A DNA stretch of 64,000 nt from Candidatus Bathycorpusculum sp. (GTDB lineage Archaea; Thermoproteota; Bathyarchaeia; Bathyarchaeales; Bathycorpusculaceae). The stretch lies in assembly GCA_009778385.1 (NCBI GenBank), contig WRJX01000105.1, positions 145,053 to 209,052 of the forward strand. Reading direction: 5' to 3'. Below are positions 46,730 through 56,920 of this stretch, piece by piece. The position numbers were made by a program, and so were the translations under genes. Within the stretch, counting starts at the first letter, position 1. The number at the start of each line of letters is the position of its first letter. The notes beneath the pieces were generated by a model. That model made no database searches and had not been told where the DNA came from. It saw nothing but the letters and a program-made list of their open reading frames with translations.

Positions 46730-47485
46730 GTGTTTAAGCTCAAAGTATCTGATGCTAAGCTCTTAAGAGATATGGCTACTGCGATTTCAATATTGGTGGA
46801 TGAAGCAACCTTCAAGATTGACACTGAAGGCTTAAAATTGCGTGCAATGGATCCATCACGCGTAGCAATGATAGATTTTGAATGGCCAAAAACCATATTT
46901 GAAGAATATGTATGTACTGAACCAACAAAAATGTGCATAAACATAAGCGAGCTTCTTAAACTTCTCAAACGTGCGGGGCGAGATGAATCCGTTGAGCTCT
47001 CGCTTGACGATAAAACTGGGCGTCTGCAAGTCAAAATCATGGGTAAATATGCCCGAAACTTTACGATGCCAACTCTTGAAGCATCAGAAGAAGAGGTTCC
47101 TACTCCAAAAATCAACTTTAATGTTAAGGCAAAAAGCACCACTGCAGGTTTAAGCCAAGCAATTGAAGACGCACAACTAGTTAGTGACCACGTGCGAATT
47201 GAGGCAGACTCTGAAAAACTGGTTTTAAGTGCAACTGGTGATTTGATGGGTGCTACAATTACTTTACAAAAAGGAAGTGATGCCCTTCTTGATTTGGAAG
47301 TTAAAGAAAACTCTAAAGCAACTTTCAGCCTGAGCTATCTTTCTGAGATTATCAAAGCAGCTTCAGCTACGTCAGACATTGCAACACTTGAGTTTTCAAG
47401 TGACATGCCTGTGTACATTGATTTCCAGCAGACTAAGGAAGGCAAATTAACGTTCTTCTTGGCACCAAGAATAGAAACAGACTAA
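46730..47485 (+). CDS. pcn: DNA sliding clamp PCNA
   Basis: 251 aa. FKLKVSDAKLLRDMATAI and LRAMDPSRVAMIDF are typical, with LTFFLAPRIETD at the C-terminus. GTG start with GAGGAAGAG leader and a TATA-like TTTATCTATA about 55 bp upstream. Stop overlaps the priL start by one base. Confidence 0.95.
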   Translation: MFKLKVSDAKLLRDMATAISILVDEATFKIDTEGLKLRAMDPSRVAMIDFEWPKTIFEEYVCTEPTKMCINISELLKLLKRAGRDESVELSLDDKTGRLQVKIMGKYARNFTMPTLEASEEEVPTPKINFNVKAKSTTAGLSQAIEDAQLVSDHVRIEADSEKLVLSATGDLMGATITLQKGSDALLDLEVKENSKATFSLSYLSEIIKAASATSDIATLEFSSDMPVYIDFQQTKEGKLTFFLAPRIETD

Positions 47486-48606
47486 TGATGGATAGAACTT
47501 TGTCGATTGAACCAGTGAGTTTCACAAAAAGCGATATAGCCAAATATCCCTTTTTGAAAGAAACTGCACGGTATCTTTCTCCTTTAGATTTACAGATTGA
47601 AGACTTAACTAGTCCTAGTATGCATCAAATTCTAGACCGTGCAATGGAACGTGTAACCTCAGCAATAATTGATTTTACAGTTAGACCGCTAATTGGCGCG
47701 CAGGGCAACAGATACATAATAAAAAACCCTGAAAAGGAGATAATTTCTTTTCCTGTTGCAATAATGCTTGTTTCTGCTACTGATAACTCTCTTATAAAAA
47801 AACGGTACGCGTTAGCCGAGGCTAAACAGGCAACAAGCGAGTTGAATTCAGAGTCAAAAGAATTAATTCTCAAAATTGCTCTTGATTTCGGTTGGAAAAT
47901 TACTTTGGCTCCATTTGATAGCGCGTTTGAGTTTGTTTTGTATTTTAGTGATTTTTTGCAAAACGCTAGTCATCTTCATGATGCTAAATGGAAACTAATA
48001 AACAGCAAACTTTCCAAGGGTGATGTGTACCTCAACAAGCATGATGTTGTACGTTTGCTTCAGGAAGAGGTAAAGCGGAGAATAGAAAAACGGCTCAACA
48101 ATACCCCTATAGATAGATATCCGCCTGAAATCTCTGAGTTAGCCGAAAAGCTCAAAATTCTTGCAGCAGAACATATCGGGCAAGCTGAAACAGAATTTCC
48201 AAAAGTGGTTGTTCAAGAGGCTTTTCCGCCCTGTATTAATGCCCTCTATGATGCTGCCTCAAAGAATCATCATCTGCCGCATATGGGTCGGTTCGCGTTA
48301 ACAGCTTTTCTAGTTAATATTGGTATGAGTCCTGAATCTGTAACTGAACTTTTCAGGTCTTTTTCTGACTATAATGAACGACTTACTCGCTATCAGGTTG
48401 AGCACATTGCTGGTGAACGTGGTTCAGGCACAAAATATACCTGTCCACAATGTTCAATTCTTCAAACCCATAATGTTTGTAAAAACCGTGATGATCTTTG
48501 CAAACGTATCTATCATCCATTAAAATATTACAAAATTAAATCTGAAATTACGACTCCGAGTCAATCTGGAAAACTCGGAGAAAGCAGCCAGCTAAAAAGT
48601 AACTGA
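47485..48606 (+). CDS. priL: DNA primase large subunit PriL
   Basis: 373 aa (ATG 47485 or 47488). Helical N-terminal half and the C-terminal iron-sulfur domain with four Cys: FPPCINALYD, YTCPQC, HNVCKNRDDLCKR. Regulates initiation by PriS. Translationally coupled to PCNA. Confidence 0.93.
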   Translation: MMDRTLSIEPVSFTKSDIAKYPFLKETARYLSPLDLQIEDLTSPSMHQILDRAMERVTSAIIDFTVRPLIGAQGNRYIIKNPEKEIISFPVAIMLVSATDNSLIKKRYALAEAKQATSELNSESKELILKIALDFGWKITLAPFDSAFEFVLYFSDFLQNASHLHDAKWKLINSKLSKGDVYLNKHDVVRLLQEEVKRRIEKRLNNTPIDRYPPEISELAEKLKILAAEHIGQAETEFPKVVVQEAFPPCINALYDAASKNHHLPHMGRFALTAFLVNIGMSPESVTELFRSFSDYNERLTRYQVEHIAGERGSGTKYTCPQCSILQTHNVCKNRDDLCKRIYHPLKYYKIKSEITTPSQSGKLGESSQLKSN

Positions 48607-48681
48607 GCAGTCAGCTTAATGTCAAAGTTTATTAGGTCACACTCCACTAGTTTAAAGTAGATTTTTGAAGTGAATTTTTTG

Positions 48682-49419
48682 ATGACTTATCAGTTGTCGG
48701 GGAACATGCAAGTTTGTTCAAAGATTGGCGTAATTTTGCCAACGTATGGTGAAGCAGAAAATATTGTAAATCTCATTAGCGATATTGAAGCTCTAAACCT
48801 TGACACTTCTATCTTGGTTATTGACGATTTAAGTCCTGACCACACTGCAGAATTTGTTCGGCAAATGCAGCAAAAATACAGCAACATCATCTTGTGTGTT
48901 CGACCTAAAAAAACTGGATTAGGCACTGCAATTACTGATGGATTTAAGATTTTTCTCTCAATGCAAACATTGCCTAAATACGTTATAACAATGGATGCCG
49001 ATTATTCTCATGACCCAAAAGCTATACCGCAATTGCTTTCAAACATGGAAACAAACTGTGGGGTAGTAATTGGTAGCCGCTACTGCGAAGGTGGAAAAAC
49101 CGCGGGGTGGCCTTTCACACGTAAAATCATCAGTAGAGTCGCCAATTTTATTGCTCAAAACTCTCTTGGACTTAATCTTCACGACTGTACCAGTGGTTTT
49201 CGCTGTTACTCTACTGATTTTCTTCAAGAAGTCATCAGCAATCTACACAGCCAAACATACGAAATACAAATAGAAACCATCCGGCAAGCAGTTTCAAAGG
49301 ATTTTCTAGTCAAAGAGACCCCCATTTTGTTTGTTAACCGCAAACGCGGTAAATCCAAACTTACATTAACCGAAATTAAAAGTTATTTAACTTACACTTT
49401 TAAGGCTGCCACACCTTAA
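48682..49419 (+). CDS. Dolichyl-phosphate hexose synthase, GT2 (DPM1-like)
   Basis: 245 aa from ATG 48682 (GTG 48670 is the track start). Motifs VILPTYGEAENI, VIDDLSPDHTAE, MDADYSHDP and GSRYCEGG mark a dolichol-phosphate mannosyltransferase-like enzyme without C-terminal membrane helices. It would load a sugar on a polyprenyl phosphate for use by the adjacent GT-C-like membrane protein; that pairing is inferred from context. Confidence 0.87.
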   Translation: MTYQLSGNMQVCSKIGVILPTYGEAENIVNLISDIEALNLDTSILVIDDLSPDHTAEFVRQMQQKYSNIILCVRPKKTGLGTAITDGFKIFLSMQTLPKYVITMDADYSHDPKAIPQLLSNMETNCGVVIGSRYCEGGKTAGWPFTRKIISRVANFIAQNSLGLNLHDCTSGFRCYSTDFLQEVISNLHSQTYEIQIETIRQAVSKDFLVKETPILFVNRKRGKSKLTLTEIKSYLTYTFKAATP

Positions 49420-49479
49420 CGTTTCGAGTCGCGATATGCTTTTATCTGCTTTGAACCATTTTTGTATAGTTTAGTATCA

Positions 49480-51183
49480 ATGTGGCTTGGAAATTTGAGG
49501 GGTAACCTGCTGCTAAAACGTATCGTTTCATCAAAAAAGTTACTTACTGTTTCAGTTGCTTTACTTATTTTAAGCATTACCTTGGCTATGGCAAGCATTT
49601 ACTCCGTGCAGACTGGACAAACACAAACTGTTGTTTTGTTTGACGAAACTTTCCATTTATCCTCAATGGAAACTCGCCGACAGGGTTTAGGTTCCTTTCA
49701 CGGCGGAGAAAACCTCACAATTCAAGTCCAAAGCAACCCTGGACTCATGAACTTTTCAATAATTACGTATCGGGCAACCAACTTTACTGAACAATCCATA
49801 GGTGACATCACTTTCTCTTTTATTGCAGGTGCTGACTACTACGAAACTGTGTTTTACTGTTTACCCCAAACCTCTGGTGACGTACATTTAACAGTGACTG
49901 TCAACAAACCTGCTGTTGAGTATCCCTGTAGTATGCTTAACAGCCCAGCAAAAGTGCTATTTGTAGCAAGCATATCTGTAATATTTCTCATCACCCTGAA
50001 AGCAGCTGTTAACCAAACCACCAAAACTCTTTTGCCCACTGTTTTACCCTCAATTAGCCGAAATGGACACAAGCGCTTAATCACTCTGCTTTTTATCTCT
50101 TTGATTGTTTGGTTTAGTCTTTTAGCAACAAACTCTAACCCCCTCTCTGACTTCGAAGATTGGTATACTGATCACGCACGGCACCCCTACACGTCAACCT
50201 TATTCTTGACTAGAAACTTTGCAGTGTTCAATACTCCACTTGGTGACCTATCAAGCAGCGACAATTCTTACTACAAATTTACCACTTGGCCCGAAATGCC
50301 CCACCTTTACCCGATGGGAAGCATTTTCTTGTTTATGCCTTTTGCCCTTATGCTCCAAAACGGTGCCGATCCTACGCTTGTCTTTAAACTGGAAATTGTC
50401 CTATTTCTTGTGGTGGCACATATTTGTCTGTACTTTTTCTTAAAATATTTCTGGAAAAAACCTCTTGATTTACCATGGAAGCTTATCGGGGTCTACATAA
50501 TTTATGTTTCACTTGTTATTTTTGCGGCTAATGGCATGTTTGACTCGGTTGCGTTTCTGTTTAGTCTATTTGGGTTAATCCTGTTTTTGACCAAGCGGTA
50601 TGATTATTTCATTTTGATGGTTGGAGTTTCAATTATTTTCAAATATCAAGCTGGCATCTTCTTGCTACCCTTAATAATTTGCGCTCTTGTTGAGCTTTAC
50701 CGCACAAACAAGTTCTTTGGACTTATCCAAAATAGGCCTGTACTTGTTGGAGCTGCTTTAGCTGTTGCCAGTGGGGTCACTGCTGTTCTTAGTGCCCCTT
50801 ACTTAATGCAGGTTCGACCTGAACTTATCATGAACGGAATTAACGCGTTTAATCCTCACTCACAGGTTTCTTGGTGGCTCCAAATCTTAGCTGTTGCATT
50901 AACTTTAGCAGTTACACTTGTTTACACTGCTTACATATACAAACAAAACAGTTTGATGGCTCTTTCAGCAATATTTCTGTTGTTGCCAAGTTTTATGATG
51001 CCTTACATCCAAAACTGGTACCTTCCTTTTCTGTTTGTTTACATTTTGATACCACAGGAAAAGAAAGTGCTTGGTGCAACAATGATTTGGTTGGTATTTA
51101 TGGTGATAATGCTTTCTTTTGGTGGTGCATCATTTAATCCGTTTTTAATTATCGAGAACATAAAAATAATGCTCCACCTTTAG
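49480..51183 (+). CDS. Polytopic membrane protein, GT-C glycosyltransferase-like
   Basis: 567 aa from ATG 49480. One N-terminal helix, then an extracytoplasmic beta-rich region (about 50-155) and about ten further helices. The loop SNPLSDFEDWYTDHARHPY with acidic residues, after the second helix block, is like the catalytic loop of GT-C mannosyltransferases. Family assignment is by topology only. Lies 60 bp after the DPM1-like gene. Confidence 0.65.
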   Translation: MWLGNLRGNLLLKRIVSSKKLLTVSVALLILSITLAMASIYSVQTGQTQTVVLFDETFHLSSMETRRQGLGSFHGGENLTIQVQSNPGLMNFSIITYRATNFTEQSIGDITFSFIAGADYYETVFYCLPQTSGDVHLTVTVNKPAVEYPCSMLNSPAKVLFVASISVIFLITLKAAVNQTTKTLLPTVLPSISRNGHKRLITLLFISLIVWFSLLATNSNPLSDFEDWYTDHARHPYTSTLFLTRNFAVFNTPLGDLSSSDNSYYKFTTWPEMPHLYPMGSIFLFMPFALMLQNGADPTLVFKLEIVLFLVVAHICLYFFLKYFWKKPLDLPWKLIGVYIIYVSLVIFAANGMFDSVAFLFSLFGLILFLTKRYDYFILMVGVSIIFKYQAGIFLLPLIICALVELYRTNKFFGLIQNRPVLVGAALAVASGVTAVLSAPYLMQVRPELIMNGINAFNPHSQVSWWLQILAVALTLAVTLVYTAYIYKQNSLMALSAIFLLLPSFMMPYIQNWYLPFLFVYILIPQEKKVLGATMIWLVFMVIMLSFGGASFNPFLIIENIKIMLHL

Positions 51184-51267
51184 TTTCAAGGTAACATACA
51201 AACATAGCACTCTTGTAGTTATGGTTAATAGGGAAAAAGGCATTATAACCTGTTTAGGGTGGTGCAC

Positions 51268-52503
51268 ATGTCTTCGAGGGATTTTGTTTACTCCAAATTC
51301 ACAGAGTTTTACAATAACTCCTCAACAGTGATTCCTGCGCCGTCAAGTTTTGAACAACGTGAATTTGCCTACCTCATGTTTAAGGAACGTTTCATGGTTC
51401 GCCACAAACGTTTCGAAAGTATGCAAGTTTTTCAAAACGTTTTAGCCAGAAACGTGCCCTCGGACGTTTATCACTCCTGTGCCTACTATGAAAGTCCTGA
51501 TCTTGAAATGGACAAAAAAGGTTGGATTGGTTCTGATCTTGTTTTTGACATAGATGCAGATCACATTCCTACATCATGTGGTAAAATCCATGATGAATGG
51601 ACCTGCCAAAAATGCGAGTTCAGTGGGAAAGGCATAACCCCTGAGGAATGCCCAATCTGCGAAGGCGACAAGTTCTCAGCTAAAACTTGGCCCTGTGATC
51701 TTTGTATTGAATCAACACGCATAGAAACTGGCAAACTAATTGACATGCTTACAAAAGACTTTGGGTTTGCTGCTAATGAGCTCCATGTCTTTTTTTCTGG
51801 ACATCGCGGTTACCATGTGCATGTGGAAGATGAGTCAGTGCGTTCACTTGATGCCCTGTCAAGAAAAGAAATCGTTGACTATATAACTGGACTTGGTTTG
51901 TCTGTCATTGATAAAGACACAAAAGAAAAACCTGTTAAAGGCAGAAAGCGAGCGGCTGCCACAAAAAAATTTAATCTACATGATTACGGATGGAACCGAC
52001 GTTTAAAGGTAGGTATGTCAAAGTTTCTTTCAACCGCGACAGCTGAAGATCTAAAAAACTTGGGGTTAAAGAACAAAAATTTGTTTAAAAACAAAGATGT
52101 TATTCTTAAACGTGCTATTGAGGATGGTCAATGGGATCTTATTCCAGGTGTTAGTGTGGCGACATGGCATAAGCTGGCTGAGCAAATTAAAAGCTTGGAG
52201 TCAGCAAACATTGATACGGTTGTAACTACAGATATTCATCGGTTAATCAGGATGAACGGCACTTTGCATGGTAAAACGGGTTTGCTTAAAATAGAATTTC
52301 CAGCGCATCAAATTGACGATTTTGACCCGTTAACTCAAGCAGTAGCTTTTAAAAAGGGCACAGCTAGAGTGTTGGTCTCTGATGCGCCTGAGTTTAGGTT
52401 AGGCGGAGCAACATGGGGACCCTATAAGAACGTTAAGGTTGTGTTGCCCACTGCTGCGGCGGTCATGCTTATCCTAAAGGGCAGAGCTGAGGTGGCAAAT
52501 TAA
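51268..52503 (+). CDS. priS: DNA primase small subunit PriS
   Basis: 411 aa. Catalytic aspartates in LVFDIDADHI; zinc region CQKCEFSGKGITPEECPIC and CDLCIES; HVFFSGHRGYHVHVED and RLIRMNGTLHGKTGL are primase signatures. ATG 51268 with GGTGGTG leader preferred over GTG 51259. One-base overlap with the GINS gene. Confidence 0.94.
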   Translation: MSSRDFVYSKFTEFYNNSSTVIPAPSSFEQREFAYLMFKERFMVRHKRFESMQVFQNVLARNVPSDVYHSCAYYESPDLEMDKKGWIGSDLVFDIDADHIPTSCGKIHDEWTCQKCEFSGKGITPEECPICEGDKFSAKTWPCDLCIESTRIETGKLIDMLTKDFGFAANELHVFFSGHRGYHVHVEDESVRSLDALSRKEIVDYITGLGLSVIDKDTKEKPVKGRKRAAATKKFNLHDYGWNRRLKVGMSKFLSTATAEDLKNLGLKNKNLFKNKDVILKRAIEDGQWDLIPGVSVATWHKLAEQIKSLESANIDTVVTTDIHRLIRMNGTLHGKTGLLKIEFPAHQIDDFDPLTQAVAFKKGTARVLVSDAPEFRLGGATWGPYKNVKVVLPTAAAVMLILKGRAEVAN

Positions 52504-53048
52504 TGTATGACGAACTATACCAAGCATGGAAACACGAAGTAACAGAGCCTACACTTGGTACTTTACCGCGTGACTTTTATGAACACATTACTCGGTATCT
52601 GCGTAAAATAAAAGAAGAAAATAGTTTAATGGATAATAAGACTCTTAAAACGACTCTGCTTGAAAAAGAAGCTGCCAATGTTAAGCGTATGCTTGGGGAA
52701 TTATTGTGGGCAAGATACAAAAAAATAGTCAAATTTACCACTCAAACCCAAAAACTCTCTACTGAACTGTTAGCGTTTGAGGAAGCCCAAATCTTTGAGA
52801 GTTTTGTCCCCTTTACTGAAGCTTATCAAAAATTTGCTAAAAGTTTGCTTCAAGGTCAAACCCGTCAGTCAAATCAGGAACCACACAAACGCGTTACTCT
52901 ACGTTTTTCTAAAGATATTCCTCAGATCATGGGTGCCGATATGAAGTCCTATGGGCCATTTATTGTTGAAGACATTGCATCTTTGCCGGTTCAAAACGCT
53001 AAAATCTTTGTAAAGCAAGGGTTAGCAGTAATAGTCGATGTAACCTAA
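52503..53048 (+). CDS. GINS subunit Gins51
   Basis: 181 aa. Helical A domain first (LPRDFYEHITRYLRKIKEE), small beta B domain last (RFSKDIPQIMGADMKSYGPF), the Gins51 order. Part of the CMG-like helicase. The priS-gins51 pair is frequent in archaea. Confidence 0.88.
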   Translation: MYDELYQAWKHEVTEPTLGTLPRDFYEHITRYLRKIKEENSLMDNKTLKTTLLEKEAANVKRMLGELLWARYKKIVKFTTQTQKLSTELLAFEEAQIFESFVPFTEAYQKFAKSLLQGQTRQSNQEPHKRVTLRFSKDIPQIMGADMKSYGPFIVEDIASLPVQNAKIFVKQGLAVIVDVT

Positions 53049-53068
53049 CAGCTTATTTTGTTGTTAGA

Positions 53069-54103
53069 TTACTTTTGGCTATTGATGCTTTTGGCATATT
53101 TTCTGTTTTTGTACATATGCCCTAAGTTTTTGACTGAAAATATCAAAAGCGGATAAACGATAATCCATATTATCGAATAGAGTGGTCCATAGTATTTGTG
53201 GAATAAGTCTACGTTTGGCGAGGTTACACCGTACTGCATGCTAATCATAAAAATTGTTATAATCCTGAAAATGTTGATAAAATATGTGACAACTGCACCA
53301 ATGATGAAACATCCAATTTTTGCTTTCCAAGAAATTGGCATGCGCTTTAAGAACAGCAGTATAACAACGGTGTAGATTAGGAAGCTTTCTATGCCTGCGC
53401 AGGGCCATGCAATACCCAATTGGGTGGTTCCCATTGGTCCTGAAACAGTTAAGATTGGCATTGTTCCGTGAAGTGAATCCGTGGAGCTAGTTAGAATTGT
53501 GCTGTAACCCATTAGATTAAAGATTATACTGGCTATTGAGGCAGTGGTGGGCACAAAAGCCTGAAACAATGTAAATTGACCATACGGATACATGTTGTCA
53601 ATAGCATATATTCCTCCAACCATTACCATGAAAGACAGGGGGATGGCATAGTTGATTAAGCCTTTTTTCCCAAACATCAAAAAAGCAATCGCTGCAAAGA
53701 AAGCTGCAAAAACCAAGTATTCAATTGACATGGGCATAGCTGAGGCCCAGTCTCCCTGCATATTGTTAGCCAATGCCCAATTGGTGATGACGTTATTTAA
53801 ATCTAAATAGTAAGATACCCAAACGTAAATAGTGGGTAGAATCATAATTAAAGAAAGCAGGATAACACGGGGTGAAAGCGTCTTGACAAGTTTTGTGTCT
53901 TTAAAGTTTTCCCAGCCTAAAATCAGCTCAAGACCAATTAACCAAACAAAAAATAGCTCAAACGTTCTGCCTTTCCACATGGATTCAAATGATGTAGCAT
54001 CTAAGAAGTACAACCAAACCAGTGGAATAAGAAACACAATCAACGGCAGTAAAGGCAAAAGCATTCTGGGTTGATTTCTGATATGCTCAAAAATTTTGGG
54101 CAT
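53069..54103 (-). CDS. Archaeosortase/exosortase family protein
   Basis: 344 aa from ATG 54103. About nine membrane helices. The exosortase triad is complete: Cys in IAWPCAGIES, Arg in INIFRIITI, His in LFHKYYGPLYS. Such enzymes cut C-terminal sorting signals of surface proteins and attach lipid. Convergent with gins51; no substrate with an obvious sorting tail is in the window. Confidence 0.82.
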   Translation of the reverse strand: MPKIFEHIRNQPRMLLPLLPLIVFLIPLVWLYFLDATSFESMWKGRTFELFFVWLIGLELILGWENFKDTKLVKTLSPRVILLSLIMILPTIYVWVSYYLDLNNVITNWALANNMQGDWASAMPMSIEYLVFAAFFAAIAFLMFGKKGLINYAIPLSFMVMVGGIYAIDNMYPYGQFTLFQAFVPTTASIASIIFNLMGYSTILTSSTDSLHGTMPILTVSGPMGTTQLGIAWPCAGIESFLIYTVVILLFLKRMPISWKAKIGCFIIGAVVTYFINIFRIITIFMISMQYGVTSPNVDLFHKYYGPLYSIIWIIVYPLLIFSVKNLGHMYKNRKYAKSINSQK

Positions 54104-54506
54104 TATGCTACCGATCCATCTTACATATAATAGGTTTAACCACAATCATAAAAAGAATTTCCCAAAATATTTTCAAAAACATTTTTTCGTTGCTTCCATG
54201 GAGTTGTTTTCTTGTCTGGTGTCTATAGCTGCTTGTTGTGGTTTTATGCTAAAACCAGTTTGGGCAAGGGTAACAGGCCATCTATTTGGCATCTAATCTT
54301 CAATGCATGCAGAAAATCTTATAGGTCATAAGAACTATAATGGTGCTGAAACAATTCAGTATGTCAAAAAAACTTTTTTTAACCCATTACTCTATTTATT
54401 GAACGGGTTGTTTTGTTTGGTTGTTCTTTGTTTTAGATTTAAAAGTGAAAAAGTATAAGAATGGGTGCGTTACTTTTATGGAAAGCTAAAGCTGGTAGTG
54501 AACAAA
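54104..54506. other. Promoter region between archaeosortase and eL42
   Basis: No gene seen. A TATA-like GATTTAAAA at 54436-54444 is a probable promoter of the ribosomal operon starting at about 54507. Confidence 0.4.
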
Positions 54507-54782
54507 GTGAACGTTCCTAAAGAAGTCAAGACTTACTGTCCAAAATGTAAAGCTCATGAAGCTCATGCTGTAACCCTGTACAAGGCTGGAAAACGTAGAG
54601 CCTTGGCAGTTGGCGAACGTGCCCACGCTAGAGAAAAAAGAGGCTATGGTGGACAAAAATATGCCCTCCAACACGAATTCGCCAAAACAACCAAAAAACA
54701 AACTTTACGTTTGAAATGTAAAAAATGTGGTTACATGCGCCACAAAGATGGAATAAGACTAAGAAAATTAGCCCTAGTTTAA
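54507..54782 (+). CDS. Ribosomal protein eL42 (L44e)
   Basis: 91 aa from GTG 54507 (GGTAGTGA leader, 5-nt gap). The track start at 54465 adds 14 non-family residues; GTG 54498 is a second option. Zinc residues in YCPKCKAHEAH and LKCKKCGYMRHK. First gene of the eL42-eS27-aIF2alpha-Nop10-PAC2 run. Confidence 0.92.
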   Translation: MNVPKEVKTYCPKCKAHEAHAVTLYKAGKRRALAVGERAHAREKRGYGGQKYALQHEFAKTTKKQTLRLKCKKCGYMRHKDGIRLRKLALV

Positions 54783-54805
54783 ACATATAATGGAGTTAAA
54801 ATGTT

Positions 54806-55003
54806 ATGTCAGAATGGAACAAGCTTATCCCCAAACCGAGCAGCACTTTTTTACGTGTTAAATGCTTAAAATGCGGTAACGAACAATTAGTGTTTAGTCA
54901 CGCAACAAACAAAGTAACATGCAACGTATGCAATGAAACTTTAGCTGCACCAGCAGGCGGAAAAGCGAAAATCAATGGCGAAATCCTTTCAGCATTAGAG
55001 TAA
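54806..55003 (+). CDS. Ribosomal protein eS27
   Basis: 65 aa. Zinc ribbon VKCLKCGNEQ...VTCNVCNETL, followed by GGKAKINGEIL. Small-subunit protein; 23 bp after eL42. Confidence 0.95.
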   Translation: MSEWNKLIPKPSSTFLRVKCLKCGNEQLVFSHATNKVTCNVCNETLAAPAGGKAKINGEILSALE

Positions 55004-55028
55004 ACAAAACAGTCGAGGATGTTGTGAA

Positions 55029-55814
55029 ATGGCAGAGCGTAAGCCTGAATGGCCAGAAAATGGCGATCTAGTAATTGCTACTATAGAGTCTGTAACTGAC
55101 TATGGTGCTTACGCGAAACTTGATGAATTCAATAAACGTGGACTGCTTCACGTTTCCGAAATTTCTTCTTCATGGATTCGTAATATCCGCGATTTTGTAC
55201 GTGAAGGACAAAAAGTTGTCCTCAAAGTTTTGCGTGTAGATTCTGAAAAAGGGCACATTGACCTCTCTCTGCGTCGAGTTACTAAACGTGAACGTATCGA
55301 AAAAATTATGTCATGGAAAAAGGAACGCAAAGGTGAAGCTTTACTCCGTGAAGTCGCAACAAAAGTCGGCTTAACTGCTGATGAACTTTACCAGCAAGCC
55401 GGAGAAAAAATTGACGAAAAATTTGGTATATATGAAGGATTTGAAAAAGCAGTAAAAGATGGTTCCGAAGCACTAACAAAGATTGGGGTTCCAGAAAAAA
55501 TTGCCGCCATTTTTGCCGAAGTTGGCGAAGAACGTATTCACGTAAAAATGGTCAAGGTCAAAGGAATCCTTGAAATCAGATGTATGAAACCAAACGGCGT
55601 AAAAATAATCAAAGAAGCATTTGCAGCAGCAAAAGCAGAAAAAATTCGTGCCGCCGAGGTAAAATTCTACGTTATTGCTGCGCCAAAGTACAGCATTGAA
55701 GCCCGAGCAGAGAATTATAAGAAAGCTGAAGAGGTCTTCCAGAAAGCTGCCCAAAGTGTCGTGTCAAATATTACTAAAGCAGGCGGACAAGGCACTTTTA
55801 GAAGGGAAAAATAG
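55029..55814 (+). CDS. Translation initiation factor aIF2 alpha
   Basis: 261 aa. S1 domain at 10-85 (YGAYAKLDEFNKRGLLHVSEI), helical middle and alpha-beta C-terminal domain. Part of the aIF2 trimer that brings Met-tRNAi. 25 bp after eS27. Confidence 0.95.
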   Translation: MAERKPEWPENGDLVIATIESVTDYGAYAKLDEFNKRGLLHVSEISSSWIRNIRDFVREGQKVVLKVLRVDSEKGHIDLSLRRVTKRERIEKIMSWKKERKGEALLREVATKVGLTADELYQQAGEKIDEKFGIYEGFEKAVKDGSEALTKIGVPEKIAAIFAEVGEERIHVKMVKVKGILEIRCMKPNGVKIIKEAFAAAKAEKIRAAEVKFYVIAAPKYSIEARAENYKKAEEVFQKAAQSVVSNITKAGGQGTFRREK

Positions 55815-55815
55815 T

Positions 55816-55983
55816 TTGGTTTGGCAACTAAGAAAATGCGTTAAGTGTAATCATTACACATTAAATAAAACGACATGTCCTTACTGCAGTGGTACTGTAA
55901 AGATTCCTCATCCAGCCAAGTTTTCCCCTGATGATAAGTACCTGAAATATCGTATGGCAATGAAAAGAGGTAGCGAAGAGTAA
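55816..55983 (+). CDS. Nop10, H/ACA ribonucleoprotein subunit
   Basis: 55 aa, hidden in the 102-aa track ORF whose first 47 residues are an out-of-frame reading of aIF2 alpha. TTG 55816 follows AAGGGA. Zinc site RKCVKCNHYTLNKTTCPYC and HPAKFSPDDKYLKYRMAMK are typical. Scaffold of the archaeal pseudouridine guide complex. Confidence 0.93.
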   Translation: MVWQLRKCVKCNHYTLNKTTCPYCSGTVKIPHPAKFSPDDKYLKYRMAMKRGSEE

Positions 55984-56759
55984 TGAAAGAAACATACATT
56001 AAAGAACTTCGGCAAATCCAACCTAACAACCCCGTTTTAATTGAAGGCCTTCCAGGATTAGGTTTAGTTGGCAAAATCGCTATGCGATACTTAATTAAAC
56101 AATTGAAAGCCCAAAAAATCGCTTACCTATACTCACCGCACTTTCCATATTTTGTCTTAGTTAACAAAAAGGGTAACGTACGTTTACTACGTGGTGCCTT
56201 TTATTACTGGAAAAACCCAAAAGAGGATGCAAACGACCTTATCCTGTTTACTGGTGACAGCCAATCACAAACCATTGAAGGTCAATATGAAATCGCTGAT
56301 CGCATGCTAGACTACGCAGAGAAAAATCATGTACACACCATTGCAACAATTGGTGGTTACCGTATGGAAGCAAAAGATAAACCTAAAGTCTTTGTCACCG
56401 CAACCCGTAAAGGTATAATTGATAAATCAATTGAAGCAGGTGCATCCTTAAGCGCTTCAGGGAGTCCAATAGTTGGAACTGCAGGCTTAATCTTGGGTTT
56501 ATCGAAATTTAAAAAAATCAATGCTCTATGTCTTCTGGGCGAAACACGTGGTTATCTTCCTGACCCGTTAGCAGCAAAAAGTGTTCTTGAAATTCTAAAG
56601 AACACCTTTAATTTTGATGTTGATCTAAACGGGTTAGATGAAGAAATTTCTCGAGCAGAAACAATGGTCACACGCCTACAAGCAATCGAAGAAAAACGGG
56701 CGCTACAGGCAGAAGAAACAAAGAAACAAGATGAAAAGAAAACAACCTACATATCTTAA
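55983..56759 (+). CDS. PAC2 family protein, proteasome assembly chaperone-like
   Basis: 258 aa. VLIEGLPGLGLVGKIAMRYL and ATIGGYRMEA are PAC2 features; Glu/Lys-rich coiled C-terminus. One-base overlap with nop10. Function in archaea is not settled. Confidence 0.87.
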   Translation: MKETYIKELRQIQPNNPVLIEGLPGLGLVGKIAMRYLIKQLKAQKIAYLYSPHFPYFVLVNKKGNVRLLRGAFYYWKNPKEDANDLILFTGDSQSQTIEGQYEIADRMLDYAEKNHVHTIATIGGYRMEAKDKPKVFVTATRKGIIDKSIEAGASLSASGSPIVGTAGLILGLSKFKKINALCLLGETRGYLPDPLAAKSVLEILKNTFNFDVDLNGLDEEISRAETMVTRLQAIEEKRALQAEETKKQDEKKTTYIS

Positions 56760-56920
56760 CTTTCTCTTGTTTTCTTGAAATGCTTCTTTTTTTTAAATAT
56801 CTGATTTGTTTGGCGATATTTTCGTCTCCAAAAGGTAAAACATTCCAATAATGTGGTGCATTGATTATTTTCGATCTTGCATTCGTTATGGCTGTAGTAA
56901 ACTTTAGGTATTCTCTACGA

